Assembly (NCBI RefSeq): GCF_014202505.1
Contig: NZ_JACHGW010000003.1
Location: 124,001-188,000 of the forward strand
Length of the DNA stretch: 64,000 nucleotides
Direction of reading: 5' to 3'
DNA from: Armatimonas rosea
GTDB taxonomy: Bacteria; Armatimonadota; Armatimonadia; Armatimonadales; Armatimonadaceae
Shown: one piece after another, positions 17,114 to 24,808 of the stretch
Position numbering within the stretch: position 1 is the stretch's first letter
How the letters are laid out: each line of letters starts with the position of its first letter
The notes under the pieces: generated by a model
Databases searched by the model: none
Told to the model about the DNA's origin: nothing
The model's input: the letters and a program-made list of their open reading frames with translations, nothing else
Position numbers and translations under genes: made by a program

Positions 17114-17587
17114 CTACCCGCCTACCTCGATCTCGGGGAGGAGGATATCGGTGTCGAGCAGGGCGCAGCGGAGGGCGTAGGTGCCGGGCGCGACCGCCGC
17201 GATATGGAACTCGCTCCCTTCCTGACGCGCGTCTTGCTCCGGGCTCTGTGCCGAGAGAAGAGTCACGGTGGTGGGAATGAGCGGCCCGCTGACCTTGTCG
17301 TAGACCTGCCCAATGAGATAGCGGCTGGTGCCGGCATCGGCCTCGTCCCAGAGCGTGATCAGGTGGCTATCGGTCTCGTAGAGGCGCTGCTGTGCCTCGC
17401 CGCCACGCGCCGTCGCGAGCGGCTGACCGCCGGAGACAAGGCGTGCCAGGAGCGACGGCCGGCTGGGCTTGGGGAGCATGCGCGCCAGCCCCAGAGCAAA
17501 GCCGACAGCGTCCTGCGACGGCCGCGGCTCTTCTGCCAGCGCTCTTCGCAGGGTTGTCTCTAGCCACTCATCCGTGAATTTTTCCAT
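17114..17587 (-). CDS. Small protein between ECF sigma factor and CHAT protease
   Basis: The 157-residue protein has a helical N-terminal half (about 1-50, MEKFTDEWLETTLRRALAEE) and a beta-rich C-terminal half (about 75-157, SRYLIGQVYDKVSGPLIPTTVTLL) that resembles a carboxypeptidase-regulatory or transthyretin-like beta sandwich. No membrane segment or zinc motif is seen, so it is not a standard anti-sigma factor. Its place, 40 nt after the sigma gene and 2 nt before the CHAT gene, suggests a regulator, adaptor or substrate for one of them. GAGAGG precedes the ATG. Confidence 0.75.
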   Translation of the reverse strand: MEKFTDEWLETTLRRALAEEPRPSQDAVGFALGLARMLPKPSRPSLLARLVSGGQPLATARGGEAQQRLYETDSHLITLWDEADAGTSRYLIGQVYDKVSGPLIPTTVTLLSAQSPEQDARQEGSEFHIAAVAPGTYALRCALLDTDILLPEIEVGG

Positions 17588-17627
17588 AACCTCTCAACAG
17601 AACCCGCAGGGGTGCCGGAAAATACAC

Positions 17628-18182
17628 CTACGGCTCCAGCTCCTCCCACTTTTTTTTCAGCCGCTCCAGGCAGCGTGCGCGCTGTGGCCCGATACTGCCC
17701 ACGGGAATCCCCAGCTGCTGTGAGACCTCGGCGTAGGGCGCGGCTTCCTCGGCGTAGAGCAGGCCCAGTAGCTTCTGGCACCTCTCCGGCAGCAGCTCCA
17801 GCGCCTGCCGCACGAGCTGCGCTTGCTCCGCCTGTAGTAGGTCTTCTTCCGGGAGCCGCGCATCGGCGAGGGCCTCGGCATCTTCCAGGCCCGTGGTGGG
17901 CTTGCGTCGGAGCAGCCGCAGGCCCTCCTGTCGCGCGACTTGTGCGATCCAGCCCGCCAGGCGCTCGGTGTCGCGTAGCTCGCTCAGGTGCAGGCAGAGC
18001 TTGAGGCTGACATTTTGAAAGATATCCTCGGCATCGGCCTGCCCAAAACCCATACGCAGCGGAATGTGAAAGATCAGCCGCTGGTAGCGCAGGATCAGAG
18101 CCTCCCACGCCGCCGCCTCCCCGACAAGGCACGCCGCCACCAGCTCATTGTCCGAGCGCTCTTTCCAGTCCCGCTTCCACAT
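17628..18182 (-). CDS. ECF-like sigma factor heading the CHAT operon
   Basis: The 184-residue protein has sigma region 2 (about 18-90, LILRYQRLIFHIPLRMGFGQADAEDIFQNVSLKL) and region 4 (about 120-175), whose HTH reads VSQQLGIPVGSIGPQRARCLERL. The region 4 sequence is of the type found in planctomycete and cyanobacterial sigma factors adjacent to TPR/CHAT genes. It probably transcribes its own operon or a stress regulon; no anti-sigma factor of usual type follows. TATAAC lies 6 nt before the ATG. Confidence 0.9.
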   Translation of the reverse strand: MWKRDWKERSDNELVAACLVGEAAAWEALILRYQRLIFHIPLRMGFGQADAEDIFQNVSLKLCLHLSELRDTERLAGWIAQVARQEGLRLLRRKPTTGLEDAEALADARLPEEDLLQAEQAQLVRQALELLPERCQKLLGLLYAEEAAPYAEVSQQLGIPVGSIGPQRARCLERLKKKWEELEP

Positions 18183-18188
18183 CGGTTT

Positions 18189-18194
18189 GTTATA
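18189..18194 (-). promoter_or_regulatory. Leaderless-type -10 box of the CHAT operon
   Basis: TATAAC, then AAACCG, then ATG at 18182. The last base departs from TANNNT but the 6-nt gap is kept. Confidence 0.5.
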
Positions 18195-18234
18195 TCAAAT
18201 TTACGAACGGAGGGTGTTAAACCGATAAAGAGGC

Positions 18235-18717
18235 ATGAAAGAACGCTGGCAGTTGGAGCTGGATCGTGCCGCGGCGCGGGATGCTTGGGAGCCGCGGTTG
18301 CACGCGCGTCATGGGGAGCCGTTTGTGGACTGGGCGCTCTGGCTTCTGGAGCAGGGAGTGACTGACGAGAGCGTGCAGATTCTGGCGGTTCTGCGCGGGC
18401 CGCTGAGCCGCTGGGAGGTCGAGAGCTCTCTGCGGCGTGTGCTCTTTGCCTTGGGGCTGGAGGCTCCCAACCCGGAGCGCTTTCCCTATGAACAGACGTG
18501 TGATCTGGCTCGGCGGACGATTGCCGGCGAACTCTCCCCGCAGGCCGGACTCGCCGCGATCTACCGGGAATGGAAGCGCCTCGACTACGATCCTGCTCTG
18601 AAGATTTGTTACGTGATGGAAGAGAAGCTGGAGCCGACCGATAGTCTGGAGGCGATTCTACCAGAGCTTCAGGTGCTACTCGCGACGCTTTCTGAGCCGT
18701 CGCGGGGGGAGAGGTAG
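18235..18717 (+). CDS. Hypothetical helical protein
   Basis: The 160-residue protein is predicted mostly helical and acidic, with no signal peptide or membrane segment. I do not recognise a domain. Segments such as EPFVDWALWLLEQGVTDESVQILAVLRG and LSPQAGLAAIYREWKRLDYDP look like packed helices. It is divergent from the CHAT operon (52 bp between starts) and is followed 2 bp later by another small unknown gene, with which it forms an operon. Confidence 0.7.
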   Translation: MKERWQLELDRAAARDAWEPRLHARHGEPFVDWALWLLEQGVTDESVQILAVLRGPLSRWEVESSLRRVLFALGLEAPNPERFPYEQTCDLARRTIAGELSPQAGLAAIYREWKRLDYDPALKICYVMEEKLEPTDSLEAILPELQVLLATLSEPSRGER

Positions 18718-18719
18718 GG

Positions 18720-19007
18720 ATGAAGACGGCGACACCCTGGTGGCAGTATTTTCCCAAAAAAAGTGCGCTGTTGCCGAGTGAGCCGGGGCGGCGGGACTCT
18801 CCTGATCCGACCCTGACACCCGGAACGTGGGTGCGGCTACGGGGGAAACCTGAGCGGGCACGGCGGGTGCTACGGGTGGAGTGGCACTACTACCGAAGGC
18901 AGTTTGTCTATATCGTGGAGACCCGTCGCTACTTTGATGCCTACTGGTTCGCGGAGCAGCTTGTCGTGGTGCCACAGGACGTTTTGAAGGCAGAGGGGTT
19001 ACAATAG
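18720..19007 (+). CDS. Hypothetical small basic protein
   Basis: The 95-residue protein has a short beta-rich core (about 38-75, GTWVRLRGKPERARRVLRVE) rich in Arg, Trp and Tyr, which resembles a small SH3/KOW-like barrel and may bind nucleic acid or protein. This is only a shape match. It starts 2 bp after the previous stop, with GAGAGG as ribosome site. Confidence 0.6.
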   Translation: MKTATPWWQYFPKKSALLPSEPGRRDSPDPTLTPGTWVRLRGKPERARRVLRVEWHYYRRQFVYIVETRRYFDAYWFAEQLVVVPQDVLKAEGLQ

Positions 19008-19044
19008 TCTCCCGAGGACTCGTTGTCCGGGTATAAGGAACGCC

Positions 19045-19770
19045 ATGAAAGACACGATAAGAACGCCGCTCGCCGCGCTAGGGGTGCTTCTCTGCGCCCT
19101 CTGCGCCAGCGCACAAGAGAAGCCGCACGCGGGCTCGACTCGGGGAGTGATTGACATCAACAAGACGGGCAGGCCGGCGGATGCGATCTCGTTGATCGGG
19201 GAGGCGGGCTATGCGCTTGTCCCCGAGAAAGAGGCGCCCACGCGCTGGGTCTTTGAGAAGGGGGTGCTCACCGCCCCACAGGGCTGGGAGAGCCTCGTGA
19301 CCAAAGACACCTACCGGGACTTTCGCCTGCATGTCGAGTTCAGTGTCAATGAGGTCAAGGATGTCGCCGATCCCGAGAAGAACGGCAACTCGGGGATCTA
19401 TATTCAGCAGCGCTACGAGATCCAGATCCTCAACTCCTACGGGGTCGCGGAGAAGGACTACAAGGCCAGCTATGGCGGCAGTGTCTACCAGCTCAAGAAG
19501 CCGGATCGGCTGGTCAGCAAGAAGGCGGGCGAGTGGCAGAGCTACGACATTGTCTTTCGGGCGGCTCGCTTCACGGGGGAGACAAAGACGGAGAACGCGC
19601 GGGTGACGGTCTATCAGAACCAGCAGCTGATCCACGATGACTACGCGATTCCGCGCAAGACGGGCGCGGGGCAAAAAGAGGGCCCGGAGCCTCGGCCGAT
19701 TCTGTTTCAGGGGCACAACAACCCCGTGCGCTTTCGCAATACCTGGATTCAGCCGCTCACGCTAGACTAG
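19045..19770 (+). CDS. DUF1080 secreted protein (3-keto-glycoside hydrolase/LamG fold)
   Basis: The 241-residue protein has a signal peptide (about 1-23) and one DUF1080 domain, shown by DFRLHVEFSVNE, NGNSGIYIQQRYEIQILNSYG and RFRNTWIQPL near the end. The domain has a concanavalin-like jelly roll. Members act on 3-keto-disaccharides or glycans and are abundant in Planctomycetota, Verrucomicrobiota and Armatimonadota. AAGGA precedes the ATG, and a TACAAT box lies about 50 nt upstream. The last 9 bp overlap the converging gene. Confidence 0.87.
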   Translation: MKDTIRTPLAALGVLLCALCASAQEKPHAGSTRGVIDINKTGRPADAISLIGEAGYALVPEKEAPTRWVFEKGVLTAPQGWESLVTKDTYRDFRLHVEFSVNEVKDVADPEKNGNSGIYIQQRYEIQILNSYGVAEKDYKASYGGSVYQLKKPDRLVSKKAGEWQSYDIVFRAARFTGETKTENARVTVYQNQQLIHDDYAIPRKTGAGQKEGPEPRPILFQGHNNPVRFRNTWIQPLTLD

Positions 19771-20487
19771 AGAGCCCTGAGTCGCAAGCGCAAGCCCCGC
19801 GTTGTCGCTGAGCCCGAGCGGCGGGTAGCCCAGGCTCGTAGCGGCGCTATCGCCAAAGAGCGCCGCGACAACCACGGGCATGTTGGCAGTGGGGGTATCT
19901 AGGAGCGGCGTGAGAATCTCGCAGGTGTAGGCGAGCTCTTCGGGATCGAGTGTCGGGAACTGAGTCTGGGCGGCGGCTTCGTGCTGGAGAACCTCTCGGA
20001 GCGTCGTCGGGTCGCCGTGGGTGAGGACATGGAGGGCACGGTGGAGCGTGGTGCGGGTGGCTTCGACCACCGCTTCAGCACTTGGTGTGCCGCTGGTCCA
20101 GAGCATCACCGAGAGCCAGCCCAAGCGCCGGAGTGTCGCCGCTAGCTGGGTGCGGAGCTTGTACTCGTAGTCAGTGCGGTTTGTCCAGCCGCCCTTGGCA
20201 TCGTCCACCAAGACCAGTGAGACACGGAGCGCGGCGTCGGTGGGGAGCTCTGCCAGCGTCTCCTCGGCGAGGCGCTCGGCGTCAATCTCAGGGGCGAGAT
20301 ACGCTTCCAGGAGTGCGTTGCAGTGCGCCTTGCCCATCGGGTTCATCGCCATCAGCGGTGCGACGTCGATAGCGTCGCCGGTCTCGTTGACCATGGTCTT
20401 GAGATAGCTCTGGAAGCGCTCGGTGCCACGGGGGAGCGTGTAGAGCTCCAGCTGCTTCTGGAGGAGCGGGACGTACGTGAGTGACAT
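19762..20487 (-). CDS. Hypothetical cytoplasmic protein
   Basis: The 241-residue protein has no signal or membrane segment and no motif that I recognise. Its N-terminal part (ETGDAIDVAPLMAMNPMGKAHCNALLEAYL) and middle (DAALRVSLVLVDDAKGGWTNR) suggest an alpha/beta fold. GATAGT lies 5 nt before the ATG. It is not clearly in an operon, because the gene upstream on this strand ends 30 bp away with its own composition. Confidence 0.65.
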   Translation of the reverse strand: MSLTYVPLLQKQLELYTLPRGTERFQSYLKTMVNETGDAIDVAPLMAMNPMGKAHCNALLEAYLAPEIDAERLAEETLAELPTDAALRVSLVLVDDAKGGWTNRTDYEYKLRTQLAATLRRLGWLSVMLWTSGTPSAEAVVEATRTTLHRALHVLTHGDPTTLREVLQHEAAAQTQFPTLDPEELAYTCEILTPLLDTPTANMPVVVAALFGDSAATSLGYPPLGLSDNAGLALATQGSLV

Positions 20488-20492
20488 GCTTC

Positions 20493-20498
20493 ACTATC
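20493..20498 (-). promoter_or_regulatory. Possible leaderless -10 box
   Basis: GATAGT, then GAAGC, then ATG at 20487: 5-nt gap, first base off consensus. Confidence 0.35.
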
Positions 20499-20517
20499 GC
20501 ACCAGACAGCACACTTG

Positions 20518-21414
20518 TTAACGAAGCTGCTGGAGAAGCGCATCGAGTGCGCGGCGAACCGCCGCGAGGGTGTCTTGGTCGCTCGGGCGGAGGGGGGCAA
20601 AGGCGCTCTGGTAGCTCTGGGCAAGGCTCTGGTAGAGCGGGGTGAGACGCTCCCGGTGCTCGTCGGGGATGGCGCGGTAGAGAGCGCTCACTCCCTCCAG
20701 CTGGCTCGTGAGCTGCTCCAGAGCAAAGGTACGCGGTACGGGCGCGAGGGCGAGTGCACGGGTAAGTCCCTCGCTCAGCTCCTGTTCCCGCTCGCTGTCC
20801 GAGAGCTGCACCAGCCCCTGAAAGTCGCGCTGGAGCCGATCGTAGCGCGTGGCATCGTCGGTGACGCGCCCCGCCGGTGCGCCCCCTTCCAGCCGAACAC
20901 GCACCTCCCAGCGGGTCTGAGTACGCTTGGCGAGTGTGTCGAGAACCCGAATGAGCGGCTCCTGCTGGAAGCGCAGCTTGAGGGGAGGCAGGCTCTCCGG
21001 GCCTTCAAAGAGCAGCCCCTGGCGGCTCCCAAAGGCGGCGAGCGTGAGGGGGAGATCACGCTGCGTCGTGACCGTGCGGTCTAAAAAGAGCGGCAGGCGG
21101 CGCTCACGTGGGGGCAGGGAATCGGTGGGAATGAAGCAGTAGCGCACCACAAGGCGTGCCGAGGTCTGGCGGGTGAGCGAGAGAAGCAGGCGCTCGGGGG
21201 AGAGGGGGCGTCCCTCTTGCGTGACGGGGAGCTTGCCTGTGGCCTCATCGGCGGTGAGCTGCGCGGCCACCAAGGGCTCCAGCGCCGCGAGAACCTCACG
21301 CAAGGGCTGGCTTGTCACGGGCGCGAGACGGAGCTGGCGCTCGGGGGTGACACGCACGGATATTGGGGGCTGGGGAGCTGTCAGCGCGAGGGCACAGAGA
21401 AAGACAGAGACCAT
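20518..21414 (-). CDS. Hypothetical secreted protein after the copper-radical oxidase
   Basis: The 298-residue protein starts with a short signal peptide (MVSVFLCALALTAPQPP). Two similar segments, VTSQPLREVLAALEPLVAAQL and LAKRTQTRWEVRVRLEGG, resemble the STN/secretin short domains or the repeats of unknown surface proteins in this group. The C-terminal 100 residues are helical and coiled. The gene is on the same strand as, and 51 bp after, the oxidase gene, with a hairpin in between. No enzymatic motif is visible. Confidence 0.65.
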   Translation of the reverse strand: MVSVFLCALALTAPQPPISVRVTPERQLRLAPVTSQPLREVLAALEPLVAAQLTADEATGKLPVTQEGRPLSPERLLLSLTRQTSARLVVRYCFIPTDSLPPRERRLPLFLDRTVTTQRDLPLTLAAFGSRQGLLFEGPESLPPLKLRFQQEPLIRVLDTLAKRTQTRWEVRVRLEGGAPAGRVTDDATRYDRLQRDFQGLVQLSDSEREQELSEGLTRALALAPVPRTFALEQLTSQLEGVSALYRAIPDEHRERLTPLYQSLAQSYQSAFAPLRPSDQDTLAAVRRALDALLQQLR

Positions 21415-21430
21415 AAAAACAGAGCTTTCC

Positions 21431-21454
21431 AGGCCGGGGTGGGTGCCCCGGCCT
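21431..21454 (-). terminator. Hairpin after the oxidase gene
   Basis: AGGCCGGGG (21431-21439) and CCCCGGCCT (21446-21454) form a 9-bp perfect stem. On the minus strand it is followed by GGAAAGCTCTGTTTTT, so it may be a leaky terminator that lowers expression of the next gene. Confidence 0.5.
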
Positions 21455-21465
21455 GTTGGGGGAGG

Positions 21466-24018
21466 TTAGTTGATGTAGAGCTGCTCTTTGGGGATAATCT
21501 GCCGTGGCTGAAGCGCGTGCTCCCACTCCAGCTTGAGGGTCGCCCCGCCCGAGCTGTCGTAGTACTCCACCGTGACCGCGTACTTCTGCCCCGCCACCAG
21601 GGTGATCGTCCCCGCGTTCTCCGTCGGCCCGTGGTCGGTCCAGTTATTGACCAGCTGCTGCCCATTGACCCAGAGCCGAACGCCATCGTCTGAGGTGGTG
21701 GTAAACGTGTAGACTCCCGAGTAGCGGGGCTGCACAAAGCCACTCCAGCGCGTGGAGAAGCCATCGACATTGACGCCTGGGGCCAGTGCGGTCGTGACCC
21801 AGCTAAAGTCGATTCCCGGCTCCACCCGGGTGACAATAGGTGTCCCCGTGAGGGTGAGGTTGTTGAAGTACTGCGCCGTCAGCCCGGTTCCCGTCCCCGG
21901 TCCGACCGAGCCACTGGGGGTCACGCTGGCGACATTGGTCGTTGCCAGGACGGTCGTCCCACTGAGTGCCTGGACACGGTAGTAGTAGGTCGTCCCATTG
22001 GTCCGTCCGGTATCCGTGGCGCTGGTTGCCGTGAGCCCCGAGACGACTGTCGTGAAGGGGCCTGCTGCGGCGGTGGCACGCTGGAGGGTGTAGCTTGCCG
22101 CACCTGGGTAGGGAGTCCAGCTCAGGCTCGCCTGCTGGTTTCCTGCAGTGCCGCTGAGAGTAAAGGCCACGGCGGCGGGGTAGAGAGCGCTGGCAGGGAC
22201 GATCTGCTGGGCTTGGCCGGGGTAGCTCCAGAACAGCTGCGCGATCGCACCGCCCCCGTTCTCGTAGTACTCCAGCTTGATGTCGTAGCGCTGCCCCGCG
22301 GTGAGTGTGAGTGTCCCGGAGTTGAGGGTCGGGCCATGGTCGGTCCAGTTATTGATGAGCTGCTGCCCGTTGACCCACAGCCGGATACCGTCGTCGGAGT
22401 TGGTGGTGAAGGTGTAGCTGCCGCTCACCGGCGCTTGGACCTGGCCGCTCCAGCGGGTGGAGAAGCCATTGATCCCGAGCCCGGTTCCGGGTGCGCCGAC
22501 TCCCCAGTCAAAGTTGACCGTCGCATCCACACGGGTGAGGGTGGGCGCGCCGGTGAAGCTGTAGTTGTAGTTGGTGAAGTACTCGCCGCGCAGGCCGGTG
22601 CCGGTGCCGGGGACATACTGCGGATCGACCCGCACCATCTTGGCGACTGAGGGGACGCCGGAGCTGTTGAGGACAAAGAGCATGTAGTAGCCCGGGGGCA
22701 TGTTCACCACCGTGCTGGGCGTGGTGGCGGTCACCTGGCCGGTCTGCTTGGTGAAGCTCAGCTTGACAATGCGCTGGTCGAAGTTGTTGGAGTGGGTCAC
22801 CGACGAGAGCTTGACCAGGTTGACGGCGGAGATTCCGGTGGCATCGGGGGTCTGGACCACGAAGCTCTGGTTCATTCCCACCACACTGGGAGCACTGGTG
22901 ATCGTGGGACGCGCACCTTTGAAGAGATACGGGGGCGAGTAGAGCTCCATGCTGAGGTTGTTGTCGCCGCCCGATGAGAGCACGCGGCCATCGGGGAGCA
23001 GGACGGTGGTGGAGTGGTACCAGCGGTTGCCGACCATACTAGCCAGCGCGGTGAACTGCTCCGTGGCCGGGTCCCAGAGCTCGGCGGTGAGAACGGGGGT
23101 GGTGAGGTTGTTAAAGCCCGCCCCCGATGTCCCCCCCGTGATCAGTACCTTGCCATCGGGGAGGAGTAGGCAGTTGGCCTGCCGCCGCGCCGTCCCCAGC
23201 TGCCCGACCGCACGCCAGGTGGGCGCAGCCTGGTTGAGGTCGATCACCTCGGCCGAGCGGGTGGGTGGGTCGCCGCCGCCACCGTAGAGAATCTTGCCGG
23301 TCTCGTACTGGCAGTAGAAGCCGTAGTCGCGGTTGCCAAAGGTCCGGTTGCCGACATTGCTCCAAGCGCCCGTCCCCGCCGTGTCCAGGTACTGCGACAT
23401 CTGGTTGGGCCCGAGCATGAAGAGCTTGCCATTGGGTGCGGGGACGATATCCGGGTAGAGGGGGACGATCTGGCGGGCGGTGGTGAGGTCGCGCCAGGTG
23501 CCGTTGGAGTAGACCTGGGGCAGGTCGTTGTGGGTGGAGGTCGTGCCGTAGGTTCCCGCCATCACCACCACATCGCCGCTTCCTAGCATCACGGAGCTGG
23601 GGTACCAGCGCCCGGCGTTCATATTGGCCTTGCGGGTGTAGGTATTGGTAAAGGGATCATAGACACTGGCGTAGGGGAGGCCGTCGCCGTCTTGGGTGTT
23701 GTGTCCGCCCAGGATCAGCAGGGTGCCGTCCGGGAGGAAGTTGTGCGACGAGCAAAACTCTTCGTAGCCGGGGCCGTTGATGGCGGCCAGCGTGTTGGTG
23801 GTCGGGTCGTAGAGGCGCGGCTGGGTGCCCTCGGGGGTGCGGGTCCAGAATAGCACCTTGCCCGTGGGGAGCATTGCGCTGTGGATCGAGCGGATCGGCC
23901 ACTGCTGGAGCGGCCCCCACTCACCCAGCACGTTGGTCTGCGCGAGCGCGGTGCGGGGGAGTAGCGAGGGAGCGGCAAGGAGGCAGAGAGCCGCACCCAT
24001 GCGGAGAAGACGAGACAT
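21466..24018 (-). CDS. Secreted copper-radical oxidase with two PA14 domains
   Basis: The 850-residue protein has a signal peptide (about 1-26), a kelch propeller of the galactose oxidase/glyoxal oxidase family, a DUF1929 domain (to about 465), PA14 (about 476-612), Fn3 (about 618-702) and a second PA14 (about 712-848). The expected copper and radical residues are present: Cys89 in FCSSHNF, Tyr139 in GRWYPSS, Tyr334 and His335 in NRWYHST, and His409 in SSVTHSNNFDQR. These enzymes oxidise primary alcohols or aldehydes to make H2O2, using a Cys-Tyr radical. PA14 domains bind glycans. The gene follows the CPYG-motif protein gene by 3 nt. The substrate is not known. Confidence 0.92.
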   Translation of the reverse strand: MSRLLRMGAALCLLAAPSLLPRTALAQTNVLGEWGPLQQWPIRSIHSAMLPTGKVLFWTRTPEGTQPRLYDPTTNTLAAINGPGYEEFCSSHNFLPDGTLLILGGHNTQDGDGLPYASVYDPFTNTYTRKANMNAGRWYPSSVMLGSGDVVVMAGTYGTTSTHNDLPQVYSNGTWRDLTTARQIVPLYPDIVPAPNGKLFMLGPNQMSQYLDTAGTGAWSNVGNRTFGNRDYGFYCQYETGKILYGGGGDPPTRSAEVIDLNQAAPTWRAVGQLGTARRQANCLLLPDGKVLITGGTSGAGFNNLTTPVLTAELWDPATEQFTALASMVGNRWYHSTTVLLPDGRVLSSGGDNNLSMELYSPPYLFKGARPTITSAPSVVGMNQSFVVQTPDATGISAVNLVKLSSVTHSNNFDQRIVKLSFTKQTGQVTATTPSTVVNMPPGYYMLFVLNSSGVPSVAKMVRVDPQYVPGTGTGLRGEYFTNYNYSFTGAPTLTRVDATVNFDWGVGAPGTGLGINGFSTRWSGQVQAPVSGSYTFTTNSDDGIRLWVNGQQLINNWTDHGPTLNSGTLTLTAGQRYDIKLEYYENGGGAIAQLFWSYPGQAQQIVPASALYPAAVAFTLSGTAGNQQASLSWTPYPGAASYTLQRATAAAGPFTTVVSGLTATSATDTGRTNGTTYYYRVQALSGTTVLATTNVASVTPSGSVGPGTGTGLTAQYFNNLTLTGTPIVTRVEPGIDFSWVTTALAPGVNVDGFSTRWSGFVQPRYSGVYTFTTTSDDGVRLWVNGQQLVNNWTDHGPTENAGTITLVAGQKYAVTVEYYDSSGGATLKLEWEHALQPRQIIPKEQLYIN

Positions 24019-24021
24019 GGT

Positions 24022-24615
24022 CTAGGGGGTTCCTTTCGAGAGGGGGGACGAGAGGGGGGAGAGGAGGCGCACCTCCAGCTGTCCGGCACGGAGCGGGCCG
24101 GTGACGGTAACGGGCTTGCCGACAAGGGTTTGGAGGCGTGCGTAGGTGCTCCGCTCGGAGTCGAGGAGGGGTGCGGCGCACTTGCCCTTGGTGTCCCACT
24201 GGACTTTCTGGGTCAGCGGCACCAGGGGCAGGCGCTCGCCGGTCTTGCGGCTCACCAGCCAGAGCGTCTCGCCCTGCTTCTGAACCGTTCCTACGACACT
24301 CAGCTCGATGCCGTAGAGATGAGCACCGATCTGGAGCGTGTCTTCCAGGTAGGTCTTGATCGCTTTTTCACTGGGCACACGGCCCGACGTCAGCGTCAAG
24401 GTTGCCGTCGAGGTCGCAAAGTCGGCGGTCTGGGGTACGTTGGCTACGCCTGACAGGCGTAGGAGTCCTTCACGGACATTGGGCCATCACGCCGCGAGCC
24501 CGTAGGGGCAGTTCATCTGAATCCCCAGCGTCATCGCGGTGACCTCTGCCCGGCCAGGGCGGCCCAGCGATAAGAGAGAGAGTGTGGCTACAAAAACAAA
24601 GAAAAGGTGTCGCAT
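24022..24615 (-). CDS. Exported CPYG-motif protein (HMA-like) with in-frame UGA, selenoprotein candidate
   Basis: Two open stretches in one frame, separated by a single TGA at codon 43 (24489-24487), read as one 197-residue protein. Residues 1-23 are a signal peptide (MRHLFFVFVATLSLLSLG). Next comes MNCPYGLAA, then the TGA, then WPNVREGLLRLSGVANV and a C-terminal beta-rich domain. The region around the TGA resembles the metal-binding loop and first helix of an HMA domain. Downstream codons keep normal bias. A hairpin with a G-containing loop follows the TGA at about 32 nt, as in bacterial SECIS elements. It lies 3 nt upstream of the copper-radical oxidase gene, so a role in copper delivery is plausible. 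A nonsense mutation or a base error is the plain alternative. Confidence 0.5.
24444..24462 (-). other. Hairpin after in-frame UGA, SECIS-like in outline
   Basis: On the minus strand CTACGCCT, loop GTC, AGGCGTAG: an 8-bp perfect stem starting 24 nt after the UGA. The loop begins with G. It lies fully inside the coding sequence. Confidence 0.4.
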
Positions 24616-24667
24616 GTGCTCAAGTGGACGCAATTTTAATGCCACGCCCTCATGAACGAGGGGGGCT

Positions 24668-24764
24668 CCGCTTCGCTTCTGGCATCCTGCCACAAAGTCG
24701 CTCCGCGACATCCCATCTCATGTCGCGGAGCGACTGTGCGGCGCTTGCGCCAGAAGCGAAGCGG
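24668..24764. repeat. Nested palindromic element
   Basis: The outer arms CCGCTTCGCTTCTGGC (24668-24683) and its perfect complement (24749-24764) enclose inner arms AGTCGCTCCGCGACAT (24696-24711) and complement (24720-24735). It occupies the gap between the CPYG gene and the RtcB2 gene. Function is unknown; the whole would fold into a two-tier hairpin in RNA or a cruciform in DNA. Confidence 0.8.
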
Positions 24765-24808
24765 GCCGGTGTCGTCCATGACACCCAGCACCTGAGCAGA
24801 CACCCGCT

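Noticed and set aside
24616-24711. Longer start for the CPYG protein within the nested palindrome
   Set aside because: It would put 32 residues before a standard signal peptide and is coded by the palindrome itself.
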